DNA of 64,000 nt from Candidatus Melainabacteria bacterium (GCA_003963305.1 RXJR01000009.1:310150-374149), one strand, 5' to 3'; counted from the first letter of the stretch, positions 18,284 to 26,731 are shown. Numbers and translations are program-made. The notes: generated by a model not told the origin, from the sequence alone.

Positions 18284-18829
18284 ATGACTCGATTGAAACC
18301 AGTTGACCAGGCGACCGCGTCAGGTGCTACGAAAGAAGCGTTAGACAAGATTCAGGCCAAGATGGGCAGAGTGCCTAATATTTTCGCGTTGATGGGAAAT
18401 TCACCAGCCGCCGTCAACGCTTACCTGGCGATGAGTGAAGCGTTGTCCCACGGTGCTCTTGATGCTCATATGCGCGAGAGAATTGCAATCAGTGCGGCAG
18501 AAATTCACCACTGCGAATATTGTCTGTCTGCACATACAGCCATTGCGAAGAGTGTTGGCTTGAGTGACGATGAGCAGGTTAAGGCTCGCCAATCACAGTC
18601 TGCTGATGCTAAAGCAGACGTCGGTTTGACCTTCGTTCGTAACATTCTTTTGCGCAAAGCTGATGTTCAGGACTCAGACATTGCAGATTTGCATGCAGCC
18701 GGTTACACAGATGGTGAAATTGCTGAATTGATAGCGAATACCGCTCTGAATGTATTCACGAACTACTTCAATTTGATCGCCAAAACAGAAAACGATTTCC
18801 CGAAGGTGCCGTTGTTGTTCCCAGCTTAA
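18284..18829 (+). CDS. Carboxymuconolactone decarboxylase/AhpD-like protein
   Basis: This 181-residue protein has the AhpD core EIHHCEYCLSAHT (Cys77, Cys80, His84), the redox-active CxxC and proton-relay His of this family. These proteins act as alkylhydroperoxidases or as decarboxylase-like enzymes; the CxxC favours peroxide or thiol redox. The ATG at 18284 is preceded by GGAG at good spacing; an ATG five bases earlier hits a stop at once. It is followed by a strong terminator at 18914, so it is a single-gene unit. No AhpC is adjacent. Confidence 0.88.
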   Translation: MTRLKPVDQATASGATKEALDKIQAKMGRVPNIFALMGNSPAAVNAYLAMSEALSHGALDAHMRERIAISAAEIHHCEYCLSAHTAIAKSVGLSDDEQVKARQSQSADAKADVGLTFVRNILLRKADVQDSDIADLHAAGYTDGEIAELIANTALNVFTNYFNLIAKTENDFPKVPLLFPA

Positions 18830-18913
18830 GCAACTCAGGCAGCGAACTGCTTGAGGGAGAAACATTCTCAATGGCTGATTCGCTAGTGTCTTGAACTAAG
18901 TGAATATTGAGAG

Positions 18914-18942
18914 ATGCGGATGGATTATCATCCGCATTTTTT
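18914..18942 (+). terminator. Rho-independent terminator
   Basis: ATGCGGATG and CATCCGCAT form a perfect 9-bp stem around a 6-base loop, followed by a run of six T. It lies about 85 bases after the AhpD-like gene and could also serve the converging carboxypeptidase gene. Confidence 0.85.
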
Positions 18943-18975
18943 CTGCGTACTTTTTTATCGCGCGATTTTGTTGAT

Positions 18976-20538
18976 TTAGTGCTTGCGCCGTTTATGAGAG
19001 GAATGTCGGGTGGCGTGACGTGGTGCTGCAGGAGCCGGGCTTGCCATAGTGATTAAAACCGGTCCGTTTACATCAGAAGTAGGCATCTCCGTAACTTCGG
19101 GTTTTCCCGGCTCTTTAATGGTGATTGTTTTGATGCGACCCACGATGTTTACCAATTCGCCCAGTGCGCTGCGCAAATCTTTGATGGATGGAGTGTGATT
19201 ATTGACCATGATCGTCACTGCAAGGCTCTGTCCGCCTGCAGTCGTGACGACACCGGTAATTGACCTTGCCGTGTCCATCGAGCCCGTCTTGTATCTGTAA
19301 TTATCACCATTCTTCAGCAATGAGAGATACGGTCCGTTCAGCGTCGGTCCTGCCATATGTTTCAGCACCGTATTAAGTGCATGCGGCGTGATACCGTTTT
19401 TACGTGTCAAACCACACCCGTCCAATATGACTGCTTCGTTTGGCGGCACGCCCACTGACGCCAGCCAGGTCGTCAGTCGATACAGTCCTCGTTGTTCAAG
19501 AGTCGTGTCGTCTTCTTTGTTTTTGCTTTTTTCCATCTGCTCCGGCGTCAGCATGCCCAGTGTTCTTAAGAGCTGCTGCGCGTAGAGATTGTCGCTTTCA
19601 TGCAGTGTGATGGTGCAGATTTTGGAGAGCGGATTGGAAACATGCTCGGCAAGCAATGTTGTCGCACCATCACTGGTATTGCTCTTGTCTCGTGACATGA
19701 GTGCATTCTTCTCAACATGGATGCCTCGATCGGCAAGCGCTTGCTCTACGATGGCGACGTTATATTCATCTGGGTCTGCAATCATCAGAGGGCTTTTTTG
19801 ACTGGTCCCATCCCCGCAGTATGTGCGAATTGTTTTGTTGCCAGGATCATAAGTCAACCATGCCGATGCTACGTCAGCTTTCATCAGGCTGCGCGTCAGG
19901 GCATTGATCTCATATGTAGAGCTCATGTCGAAAACTTTCATGCCTTTCATGGCTGAAACACCCTGAGCGATGTTGTGATCGATGACGAAGTTGGAGCACA
20001 CCGGCATGTATATCTGACCGAAATCTTCCACCAGCCAACCGGGCAGATATTGTTCGAAGCCGCCCGGCGTCTTAGCTAGCCGCACGCGGCCGTCAACCGT
20101 GTGTATTTTTTTCGTATCAATTTTTGACACCAGTTGTCTGATGTCGTCACGTGACAGACTTGGATCCTGTGAGGGATTGATCACCAGGTCACCGTGCAAC
20201 CTGCCGTCAGTTGTGGTGCCCGCTGACAATAGCTGCGTTTTGTATGTATAGGCACCGCCAAGTGTTTCAAAGGCGCAAGCGGTAGTGAATACCTTTGCTG
20301 TAGATGCAGGTACGAATCGCTTGCGACCGTTATATGAATAAAGAACTTTGCCTGATGGCAATTCCATTACTTCTACGCCGACGTTCGAGTGCTGCAGAGT
20401 CTGCGCTTTGAGCCAGCCTCCTAGCACGCCTTCCAGAGTCTGTGGCGCTGCTGTGGTCGCTCGGCAGGGGACTGAGCCGACGATTAACAGAATTAATGAA
20501 AATACTATTGAAAGGCGCTTAGTTATGACGGTTTCCAA
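18976..20538 (-). CDS. dacB: D-alanyl-D-alanine carboxypeptidase/endopeptidase, PBP4 (S13) family
   Basis: This 520-residue protein has an N-terminal signal peptide (IVFSLILLIVGSVPCRA). It holds the three active-site motifs of class C penicillin-binding proteins: STAK (Ser79-Lys82), SDN in HESDNLYAQQL, and KTG at Lys417 (YRYKTGSMDTARSITG). It should trim peptidoglycan stem peptides in the periplasm. The last 75 residues are an extra tail rich in Pro/Thr/Ala, ending in a strongly basic His/Arg/Lys segment that may contact the cell wall. The start is a TTG at 20538, because no ATG lies upstream of the signal peptide in frame. Confidence 0.92.
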   Translation of the reverse strand: METVITKRLSIVFSLILLIVGSVPCRATTAAPQTLEGVLGGWLKAQTLQHSNVGVEVMELPSGKVLYSYNGRKRFVPASTAKVFTTACAFETLGGAYTYKTQLLSAGTTTDGRLHGDLVINPSQDPSLSRDDIRQLVSKIDTKKIHTVDGRVRLAKTPGGFEQYLPGWLVEDFGQIYMPVCSNFVIDHNIAQGVSAMKGMKVFDMSSTYEINALTRSLMKADVASAWLTYDPGNKTIRTYCGDGTSQKSPLMIADPDEYNVAIVEQALADRGIHVEKNALMSRDKSNTSDGATTLLAEHVSNPLSKICTITLHESDNLYAQQLLRTLGMLTPEQMEKSKNKEDDTTLEQRGLYRLTTWLASVGVPPNEAVILDGCGLTRKNGITPHALNTVLKHMAGPTLNGPYLSLLKNGDNYRYKTGSMDTARSITGVVTTAGGQSLAVTIMVNNHTPSIKDLRSALGELVNIVGRIKTITIKEPGKPEVTEMPTSDVNGPVLITMASPAPAAPRHATRHSSHKRRKH

Positions 20539-20640
20539 TGATTACTGCACTTTTATTCTTCTCAATAAGTATGTCACGGTCGAGACATTCTGTCCGAATC
20601 GTCGGCAAGATTTTATCAAATCGTTTTGATGAGATCGGCA

Positions 20641-21078
20641 CTAGGCTTTGTTCTTAGCTTCTTCTTCTTGAGCTCTTCTGAATTTGTCTATGACTACCGT
20701 CGGGGTACGGCGCGGCTTCATCGTTTCACTGTCGACAAAGACTCCCGTGTGAGTTGCTCTGGTGGTTAGCTGGTCGTCAACATAAATTTCGCCATAAAAC
20801 TTGATGCTTGCTGCGCGAATTTCGGTCAAGTACATGTGCCCAACTGGCTTGTCGAACAATCTGATTGCCCTTTTGTACTCGATGCTGGACGCGGCTATCA
20901 CAGGAGTGTAGCCCTGGTCGACGAACTCTTCAAAGGAGAAGTGTTCTTCGAAGAGCTGGAGACGGAGGTCTTCAAGCCAGCGAAAATAGACGATGTTTGA
21001 CACGTGACCAGCAGAGTCGATGTCATATGTTCTCACCTTTATTTTCATCTGAATGCCAAGGTAGCCGGCAGTTTCCAT
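20641..21078 (-). CDS. Acyl-CoA thioesterase, hotdog fold (YbgC/4HBT-like)
   Basis: This 145-residue single-domain protein has the 4HBT signature TYDIDSAGHVSNIVYFRWLE near the N-terminus, with Asp, Gly-His and Asn at the usual places. IEYKRAIRLFD and the second strand set follow. It should hydrolyse a thioester such as acyl-CoA or acyl-ACP. The ATG at 21078 follows GAGGG. It is divergent from rpiB. The C-terminal Lys/Glu-rich helix is ordinary for this family. The substrate is not determined. Confidence 0.88.
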   Translation of the reverse strand: METAGYLGIQMKIKVRTYDIDSAGHVSNIVYFRWLEDLRLQLFEEHFSFEEFVDQGYTPVIAASSIEYKRAIRLFDKPVGHMYLTEIRAASIKFYGEIYVDDQLTTRATHTGVFVDSETMKPRRTPTVVIDKFRRAQEEEAKNKA

Positions 21079-21178
21079 TTGTTATCCCTCGACAAGCTGG
21101 AGTGTGGGGCGCTTCTTAGTCTACATGAGGAGGAGCCGGTGCGTTATGATTGTCGGGCATCTTGATGTTGGAGGAGCA

Positions 21179-21646
21179 ATGGCAAGCAGAATTGTTATAG
21201 GTGCCGACCATGGCGGGTACGAGCTGAAAGATGTCGTTCGCGATTTTCTCGAACAGCAGAAATATGACGTGATTGATGTCGGTACTTTCAGTGCTGATTC
21301 TGTCGATTATCCTGACTACGCTGCGAAGGTCGGTCAGACAATTCTGGATGGCAAGGCGGATCTTGGTATCATGATTTGTGGTAGCGGGGTTGGTGCCTGC
21401 GTTGCTATCAATAAAATGCCCGGAATTCGCGCTGGGCTCTGTCATGACACATTTTCGGCTCACCAGGGCCGAGAAGATGATGATGTAAATGTTCTGTGCC
21501 TGGGCGCCAGAGTAATTGGTCATCAACTCGCTCTGGAAATTGTCAAAACTTTTCTGAATGCGAAATTCTCGGGACTCGAAAGACATGTTCGACGCTTATC
21601 GAAAGTGCATGAACTTGAACTCAAGTATGCCGGACAACTGAAATAA
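21179..21646 (+). CDS. rpiB: Ribose-5-phosphate isomerase B
   Basis: This 155-residue RpiB/LacAB-family protein begins MASRIVIGADHGGYELKD, with Asp10/His11 in the substrate loop. It carries the catalytic Cys67 in ICGSGVGACVAINKMPGIRA, and ends with the usual DVNVLCLGARVIG segment. It interconverts ribose 5-phosphate and ribulose 5-phosphate in the pentose phosphate pathway. The ATG at 21179 has GGAGG directly upstream; an extension to 21104 is not supported. This is the expected family length. Confidence 0.95.
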   Translation: MASRIVIGADHGGYELKDVVRDFLEQQKYDVIDVGTFSADSVDYPDYAAKVGQTILDGKADLGIMICGSGVGACVAINKMPGIRAGLCHDTFSAHQGREDDDVNVLCLGARVIGHQLALEIVKTFLNAKFSGLERHVRRLSKVHELELKYAGQLK

Positions 21647-21721
21647 GGCCGTCCGGCCATTCGCTAATTCTTGATGGAAAAATGGTGGCACTATCAGTGC
21701 TGGCCGACGCAGTGTTGGCTC

Positions 21722-21776
21722 GAAGCAAGGAAAAGGCAGTTCGATTTGGTTCGAACTGCCTACGTTCCTTTGCTTC
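21722..21776. terminator. Long hairpin between converging genes, probable bidirectional terminator
   Basis: A perfect 10-bp inner stem (GGCAGTTCGA with TCGAACTGCC) sits inside an outer, nearly perfect stem (GAAGCAAGGAA with TTCCTTTGCTTC). It lies between the stops of rpiB and the FMN reductase gene. T-runs are short, so termination strength is uncertain, but position and symmetry fit. Confidence 0.65.
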
Positions 21777-21783
21777 TACCTGG

Positions 21784-22347
21784 TTACATCGACTTAGAGG
21801 TCGGGTTTGCTCTGTTGGCTTGCTCATTCACTTGATGTGTCAGTCCGATTGCTGTCTCCACTAATTCTTCGATGCGAGTTTTAACCAGAGCATCACTGAC
21901 TGCATTGTCGTCGAATGAAGAACCGTCGGCATAAACGAAGCGGGGAATGATAAGCGATCTGAAATCCAGCATCAAACTGTTCCCGAGAGACATTACAGAC
22001 ATGTAGCTTGATTTACCGCCGGCAGCGCAGAGGAAACCTACTACCTTTTCTGTCCACGCTCGACCTGTCAATTCGATCAGATTTTTGGCTGCCGCGTTCA
22101 CGTCAAAGTTATAGATTGGCACGCCGAGCAGGATGCATTTTGCATCTCTTATTTTTTGTGCCACCACTTCAACATTTTTGTGACTGTATGCGGAACCACC
22201 GTCGCATAAGGGCAGCTCGTATTCTCGCAAATCCAGCCATTCGGCACCGCCGCGCTGGTTGAGAATTTCGAAAGCAGAAAGGGCCATTTTTCGGCTGTTA
22301 CTTTCCGGATTCAAACTGCAACTGATAACCAGATATTCGGACTTCAT
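21784..22347 (-). CDS. NAD(P)H-dependent FMN reductase family protein
   Basis: This 187-residue flavodoxin-like protein has an N-terminal phosphate-binding loop region (ISCSLNPESNSRKMA) and the signature GVPIYNFDVNAAAKNLIEL seen in NADPH-dependent FMN reductases. FLCAAGGKSSYMSVMSL forms the next loop. It probably reduces FMN or a quinone/metal substrate with NAD(P)H. The ATG at 22347 follows GGAG. It lies 20 bases downstream of rubrerythrin on the same strand, hence may be part of the peroxide-stress transcript. Confidence 0.88.
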   Translation of the reverse strand: MKSEYLVISCSLNPESNSRKMALSAFEILNQRGGAEWLDLREYELPLCDGGSAYSHKNVEVVAQKIRDAKCILLGVPIYNFDVNAAAKNLIELTGRAWTEKVVGFLCAAGGKSSYMSVMSLGNSLMLDFRSLIIPRFVYADGSSFDDNAVSDALVKTRIEELVETAIGLTHQVNEQANRANPTSKSM

Positions 22348-22367
22348 TAGTTACTCTCCTTTGATGC

Positions 22368-22865
22368 TTACGAGGCTTTAGCTGTCACTTCTGGTTCAGT
22401 TGATTGCTGCACCTTTTCCAGAGCTTTTTGATATTTGTTGGCATGATACCGTTCGACCAGGGTCAGCGCCTTGAAACGTTTTGCGGCTTGTTCGAAAATT
22501 TTTGCATGCTCCGCAGATTCTGCACCTTGTTCAACGAACTCTTCTGCTGCATCTAGTTTTCCTTCTTCCACAGCGGTTCTTTCGAATTCCGGATACATCT
22601 GATTCGTTTCGTAAAGCTCGCCCTCGATTGCCAGTTCCAGGATGCGTTCAATAGTCAGGTCTTTGGATGGGTAGAGAAGTTCAAGATGAGAAAAGGCATG
22701 TCCGGTTTCTTGATGTGCTGTTTCTTCAAATAGCCTGGCTATCTCTTCATTGCCTAACTTTCTGGCTACTTTTGCAAAATAGAGATATTTTCGGTTTGCC
22801 ATTGATTCCCCAGCAAACGCTGAATGCAAATTGTCTGCAGTTTTTGAATTGTCCAGTTTTTTCAT
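22368..22865 (-). CDS. rbr: Rubrerythrin-type diiron protein lacking the rubredoxin domain
   Basis: This 165-residue protein begins with the rubrerythrin start TADNLHSAFAGESMANRKY. It carries the diiron ligands in AGES, EETAHQETGHAFSH, EGELYETNQMYPEF and AESAEHAKIF. The C-terminal rubredoxin domain with two CxxC motifs is missing, so electrons for peroxide reduction must come from another donor. The ATG at 22865 follows GGAG. The promoter contains a PerR-like palindrome, and the perR gene is directly upstream, as expected for a peroxide-defence gene. FMN reductase follows on the same strand and is a candidate electron source. Confidence 0.92.
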   Translation of the reverse strand: MKKLDNSKTADNLHSAFAGESMANRKYLYFAKVARKLGNEEIARLFEETAHQETGHAFSHLELLYPSKDLTIERILELAIEGELYETNQMYPEFERTAVEEGKLDAAEEFVEQGAESAEHAKIFEQAAKRFKALTLVERYHANKYQKALEKVQQSTEPEVTAKAS

Positions 22866-22891
22866 GATTTCACTCCAGTAAACTCTGTCCA

Positions 22892-22920
22892 AAGTTAGAT
22901 TCAATCTAACTGCTGGGCAA
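22892..22920 (-). promoter_or_regulatory. PerR-like box in the rubrerythrin promoter
   Basis: The perfect palindrome GTTAGATTCAATCTAAC (22894-22910) has the 7-1-7 layout of PerR/Fur boxes (TTAnAATnATTnTAA type). On the minus strand it fills the space between TTGCCC (22915-22920) and TAACTT (22892-22897), which are 17 bases apart. Confidence 0.75.
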
Positions 22921-22939
22921 AAATTTTTGACTTAATTGG

Positions 22940-23341
22940 CTACTTTTTGACTTCGCCGAAAATCGTCACATGATAGCTGTTGACCGAAAATTCAGGTGCC
23001 AGGTCAAGTTTCAGGGCTGAAACTTTGTGAGCGTCTATGTCGTACACCTGTCCGGTTTTCACATCTACAAAGTGATGGTGATCGGAAACGTTCGCGTCAT
23101 ACCGAACCCTACCGGGGTCAGTGATGACTTCCTTGATTACTCCGGCCTCGACCAGGGCGTTCAGTGTGTTGTAAACAGTTGCTCTGGAAAGCGATACAGG
23201 CAGTTTTGTTGATACAGCCTGGAATACTTCGTCGGCAGTCGGGTGGCAATCAGTGCCAACAAGATACTCAGCAATCACAGCTCGTTGAGCGGTTGGCTTG
23301 ACGCCATGAGTAGTTAATAGCTCTTCTATGTGACTGGTCAT
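22940..23341 (-). CDS. perR: Peroxide-responsive Fur-family repressor (PerR-like)
   Basis: The protein has 133 residues from the ATG at 23341. A TTG at 23395 is rejected because it coincides with the -35 box. The winged-helix part has HGVKPTAQRAVIAEYL and the recognition helix SLSRATVYNTLNALVEAGV. The metal site is suggested by HPTADEVF, RYDANVSDHHHFVD and YDIDAH. The CxxC pairs that hold structural zinc in Bacillus PerR are absent; only one Cys remains. It should repress peroxide-defence genes and lose DNA binding on oxidation of a ligand His, as known for PerR. It likely controls itself and rubrerythrin through the two matching boxes. Confidence 0.88.
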   Translation of the reverse strand: MTSHIEELLTTHGVKPTAQRAVIAEYLVGTDCHPTADEVFQAVSTKLPVSLSRATVYNTLNALVEAGVIKEVITDPGRVRYDANVSDHHHFVDVKTGQVYDIDAHKVSALKLDLAPEFSVNSYHVTIFGEVKK

Positions 23342-23363
23342 ATCCGGTTGGACTCCTTCTGTA

Positions 23364-23395
23364 CTTAGAATAAGTCTAAGTTGCGACTTTGTCAA
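23364..23395 (-). promoter_or_regulatory. Promoter of perR with an autoregulatory PerR-like box
   Basis: On the minus strand TTGACA (23390-23395) and TATTCT (23367-23372) are 17 bases apart. The palindrome CTTAGAATAAGTCTAAG (23364-23380) overlaps the -10 and has the same 7-1-7 layout as the box before rubrerythrin, with one mismatch between arms. Confidence 0.78.
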
Positions 23396-23573
23396 CAGTG
23401 GATCGCGAAATTCAATACTTTCCTTATTTTAGCTGGTATGTGGGGCGTTCATGTAGTGCGAAGATTCAATATATTGATTCTGCCGCTTCAACTGCGATAG
23501 TCTGTGACTCCCGTGGAGCGAATGGCTGCTTGTTGGTCCCAGCTATTTCGGGCAGTACAGTTTCGGAGGTTGC

Positions 23574-23807
23574 ATGTCACTACAGACTATTAAACAAGCG
23601 ATTGCGGACAAGAAAATGACTTGCCCCGAGTGCAAGAAGCCCATCAAAGAGTTTGAGAAGTTTGTTGAGATGACTGCTTCAGTCTGGGATGGTGCCGGAG
23701 ACTCCGGGCTCGAAACGAAAGGTTCCAAAGTCACTTTGATCTGCGGCAACAAGCCTTGCGCATGGAAAGAGCGCACCGAATTCTGGGAGAGTTTTATCGA
23801 AGAGTAG
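23574..23807 (+). CDS. Small zinc-ribbon-like protein
   Basis: This 77-residue protein has CPEC (Cys17, Cys20) and CGNKPC (Cys57, Cys62), four cysteines that could hold one zinc ion. An acidic/amphipathic C-terminus (WKERTEFWESFIEE) follows. The ATG is preceded by CGGAGG at good spacing. It is divergent from perR and converges with the next TPR gene. No named family; probably a nucleic-acid or protein-binding mini-domain. Confidence 0.75.
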   Translation: MSLQTIKQAIADKKMTCPECKKPIKEFEKFVEMTASVWDGAGDSGLETKGSKVTLICGNKPCAWKERTEFWESFIEE

Positions 23808-23815
23808 AGGTGGCG

Positions 23816-24895
23816 TTATTCCGCTTTGGTTTTCGATTCTTCAACGGCTTCAACGTAGCGAATCTTCTTTTCTTCAGCAGGTCGACTCTCGGCAGCAGCA
23901 GCTGCTGCGCTGGGTCCGGGATTTGATGAAACCGCCTTCTCTGCAATTTCGCGAGATTTTTCAGGCTCGGAGAGCGGCACTGTTTCTCTCGCTGCCAGAG
24001 CGTGAGATGCGGTTTGTTCGGTTTCAGCTGTAACTTTCGGTGCGTATTTCGCCTCTATTGCGTGAGCGCGTTTCAGATAGTTTGCAGCCTCTTGAGAGTT
24101 GCCGTTCATCTGATAAAGTTCTGCCAGACTTCGCAGTGCATCAGCTACTTGAGGGTTTTCAGGTCCGTAGAGCTTTTCGCGCGCGGCCAGAGATTTTTTC
24201 AAAAGTGGCTCAGCCAGCGTTGATTGACCCTGAAGTTTGTAGACCTCACCCAGTTTGCTGAGGTTGTGCATGTAGTCCTGATCGCCTTCAGGAGCAGAAG
24301 CTTTGTTTTGAATTGCTTGTTGATACTCAGCTTGAATGGCTGTCAGCTTTGTTTCCCGCGCCGCCAGACTTTCGAGAGCATCTGAAAGAGCCTTCGTCGC
24401 GATGCCGCGTTCATGCGCGTTGCCGTTCTCAACCATTGATTGCAGAGCTGAGACAGTGCCTGTGCTGGCGAAAATGTTGGCAAACTTGCCGGCTAGTTCC
24501 GGATTGGTCAGCTGAGACATGGCTAAAATAGCTGCTTTCTTGCTCTGCTCACTGCCCATCAAGTGGGGAATGAATTTTTCGATGGTCTGAATTTCTTGCA
24601 ATCGCAGCTGCTGTTGGTTGAAGGCGTACGTGAAGTAGCCTCCCATCAAGAATATCAACATGCCTGAGATGATCGGCGCTACAGCGGCGATCTTGTCCCA
24701 GTTGTCTTTTACTATCGGTCTTGCAGCGTTGTTATCGCTGCTTGTGGTCGCAACAGAGGCTGTTTTGGTTGGTAAAGGTTGCTGCTCTTTAATTGAAAGA
24801 TTTCGATCGTCGATTATCAGTTTCGCTGGTTTGTTTTTTTCTGAATCAGGTCGACTGTTGTTCTCAGCAATTTTAGTTACCGTTTCTACGCCCAT
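23816..24895 (-). CDS. Membrane-anchored TPR protein
   Basis: This 359-residue protein has a polar N-terminal segment of about 68 residues, then one transmembrane helix (APIISGMLIFLMGGYFTYAF, about 73-92), a helical region, and two to three kinesin-light-chain-type TPRs (AEPLLKKSLAAREKLYGPE, VADALRSLAELYQ) to about residue 290. The tail is Ala/Glu-rich and disordered. It is probably a bitopic inner-membrane scaffold with the TPRs on one side. No catalytic motif. GAGG precedes the ATG at a slightly long spacing. Confidence 0.82.
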   Translation of the reverse strand: MGVETVTKIAENNSRPDSEKNKPAKLIIDDRNLSIKEQQPLPTKTASVATTSSDNNAARPIVKDNWDKIAAVAPIISGMLIFLMGGYFTYAFNQQQLRLQEIQTIEKFIPHLMGSEQSKKAAILAMSQLTNPELAGKFANIFASTGTVSALQSMVENGNAHERGIATKALSDALESLAARETKLTAIQAEYQQAIQNKASAPEGDQDYMHNLSKLGEVYKLQGQSTLAEPLLKKSLAAREKLYGPENPQVADALRSLAELYQMNGNSQEAANYLKRAHAIEAKYAPKVTAETEQTASHALAARETVPLSEPEKSREIAEKAVSSNPGPSAAAAAAESRPAEEKKIRYVEAVEESKTKAE

Positions 24896-25137
24896 TACAA
24901 TGTTACCTCTGTGAAAGTGGCTTGCGCTCTATGTCGGGGCACTCGTCACCACAAAAGTATAAAACGCTGCTGACATCAGTGCAAACAAAAATTTCGATCT
25001 ATCGATCGCTGATCTTTGCTATCGCAGGCTGCGTTTGCCGATTCGTAAGTATGTAAATGTGTGAAGTGATTGCATCGTTCAGACCGTGTAAACTTTGCGA
25101 TCTGTTCGGTTAACTGAATCTTTTTGGAGGCTTATCT

Positions 25138-26115
25138 ATGCGGGCGATTGTGATTGCTAGGGGTGGCGCGGACGTGCTTGAATGCGCCGACGTAGAGAAG
25201 CCGGTTGCCCAGAGAGGCGAAGTACTCGTCAGGGTACACGCCACTGCCGTTAACCGTGCCGACATCGTCCAGCGTGAAGGGCGGTATCCTGCACCGGCAG
25301 GAGTGCCGGCCAACATCCCTGGTCTGGAGTATGCCGGACAGGTGGAGGATGTCGGAGATGCCGTGACTGATCTCAAAGTCGGAGACAGGGTCTTCGGGCT
25401 TGTTGGCGGCGGCGCATATGCTGAATATCTGGTCGTGCATGCTCGCGCCACGAGCAAAATACCAGCGCATCTGTCATATGAAGAAGCAGCCGCATATCCT
25501 GAGGCTTTTATCACCGCATATGATGCCATGGTGTCGCAATGTCGCCTGAGTGCCGGGGAGACTGTGTTGATTAGTGCCGCCGCCAGTGGTGTCGGCACGG
25601 CTGCCGTTCAAATTGCCAATGCCATCGGCGCACGTCCGATTGGCACTACAAGAAGTGCAGTAAAAGCCAAGCGTCTCAGAGAATTAGGTTTGGAAGAGGT
25701 GATAGTAAGCGCCGATTCCAATTTTGCAGACGATGTTCTGAAAGCGACAAAGGGTGCTGGTGTGGATGTAGCGCTGGAGCTGGTCGGTGGCGACTACATC
25801 TCTCAAAATCTCAAGTGTGTGGCGTCTCGTGGTCGAATCGTGCTGGTAGGTCTGGTGGGCGGGGTTTCCTGTCAGTTGAATCTGGGGCTGTTACTGAGCA
25901 AGCGCATTGAGCTGCGTGGTACTTCATTGCGCGCTCGTCCTCTCGAAGAGAAGATTGCGGTAGCTCAAACGTTCAGTCGTTCTCTAGTTCCATTGATTGA
26001 AGAAGGCAAGCTGAAAGGCGTGATCGATAAAACGTTCCCGCTCGAAGATGCGGCGGCAGCGCACAAATTTCTCGAGAGCAATGAAAGTTTTGGGAAAGCA
26101 GTCTTGAAAGTCTAG
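25138..26115 (+). CDS. NAD(P)H:quinone oxidoreductase, zinc-independent MDR family
   Basis: This 325-residue medium-chain dehydrogenase/reductase of the QOR/PIG3 type has no zinc-binding Cys set. The NADPH-binding site is AAASGVGTAAVQIA in the middle, preceded by the catalytic domain (HATAVNRADIVQREGRYP, PGLEYAGQVEDVG). It probably reduces quinones or alpha,beta-unsaturated carbonyls with NADPH. The ATG follows GGAGG. Its stop codon overlaps the stop of the small gene on the other strand by four bases. Confidence 0.92.
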   Translation: MRAIVIARGGADVLECADVEKPVAQRGEVLVRVHATAVNRADIVQREGRYPAPAGVPANIPGLEYAGQVEDVGDAVTDLKVGDRVFGLVGGGAYAEYLVVHARATSKIPAHLSYEEAAAYPEAFITAYDAMVSQCRLSAGETVLISAAASGVGTAAVQIANAIGARPIGTTRSAVKAKRLRELGLEEVIVSADSNFADDVLKATKGAGVDVALELVGGDYISQNLKCVASRGRIVLVGLVGGVSCQLNLGLLLSKRIELRGTSLRARPLEEKIAVAQTFSRSLVPLIEEGKLKGVIDKTFPLEDAAAAHKFLESNESFGKAVLKV

Positions 26116-26378
26116 ACAGGAAAATTTGGGTCGAACTTATGCAGCTTCTGGGCAAGGCGTTCATAGTAAGATTGCAGCCACTTCCCTGCCAGTGACTGTT
26201 CTTCGCCACTTATGTCTGCGCTTTGTGTATTGCTGTCCTGGGCCAGCTTGAATCGTTTGGCGCGCTCCTGATTCTTGCTGGAACGCAAATTTTGCAGGTC
26301 AGCCAGTTGTGGATAACGCTGCTGGAGCTGTTCAAGACTGGCGTCTATCGCAAAGTCCGGCGAGTGCTCTTCGCTCAT
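26112..26378 (-). CDS. Small hypothetical protein
   Basis: This 88-residue, highly charged, probably all-helical protein has segments LEQLQQRYPQLADLQNL and GKWLQSYYERLAQKLHKFDP. It has no signal peptide, membrane segment or cysteine. The Shine-Dalgarno is weak. It overlaps the stop of the quinone oxidoreductase gene by four bases tail to tail. No family recognised; the composition is protein-like, so I consider it real but unproven. Confidence 0.5.
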   Translation of the reverse strand: MSEEHSPDFAIDASLEQLQQRYPQLADLQNLRSSKNQERAKRFKLAQDSNTQSADISGEEQSLAGKWLQSYYERLAQKLHKFDPNFPV

Positions 26379-26731
26379 TAGTTTATGTCCAAGGGGTAGA
26401 TGCAGACTAATTTAAAGGGTTTTCAAGGGTTTGTCACTACGGCAAATACGCAAAATTTTCCAATAATCGATACCGGAAGTGGTGGCGACAGATTCGTGCC
26501 CTTTCGAGTTCGAAATCCTCAAATCGCGCACGACGCTCAGGTTTGATTGTAGTCGGCACGTCGTGAGTATTTAGTGACAAACTGGGTGAGCGGCCGCTTT
26601 TTGTCGATTTTCAGGGGTCGGTAGGGTCCTTGTATATCTGGTGGACATGCCGGAGTGCTGGGCTGAGAACCCACAAGCTTAGAAATCAGAGCTTGGAAAT
26701 CAGAGCTTAGAACCGCTTATAACTACCGCGT
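26379..26731. other. 353-base intergenic region with short repeats
   Basis: No convincing gene or RNA is seen. It holds an imperfect inverted repeat (CACGACG near 26530 with CGTCGTG near 26567) and a 14-bp direct repeat (26681-26708). A T-arm-like GAGTTCGAAATCC near 26497 does not extend to a tRNA fold. The 5' part probably contains the promoter of the small gene. Confidence 0.5.
26681..26708. repeat. 14-bp direct repeat just downstream of the KdsD-like gene
   Basis: AGAAATCAGAGCTT is directly followed by GGAAATCAGAGCTT, with flanking AAGCTT and AGAACC that look like partial further copies. Position after the kdsD stop; no function evident. Confidence 0.55.

Noticed and set aside
23342-23395. 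N-terminal extension of PerR from a TTG
   Set aside because: The TTG is part of the TTGACA -35 box and the extension would overlap the operator; the ATG at 23341 fits PerR length.
26480-26520. tRNA-like T-arm (GAGTTCGAAATCC)
   Set aside because: Stem bases around the loop do not pair and no acceptor, D or anticodon arms can be drawn at the right distance.
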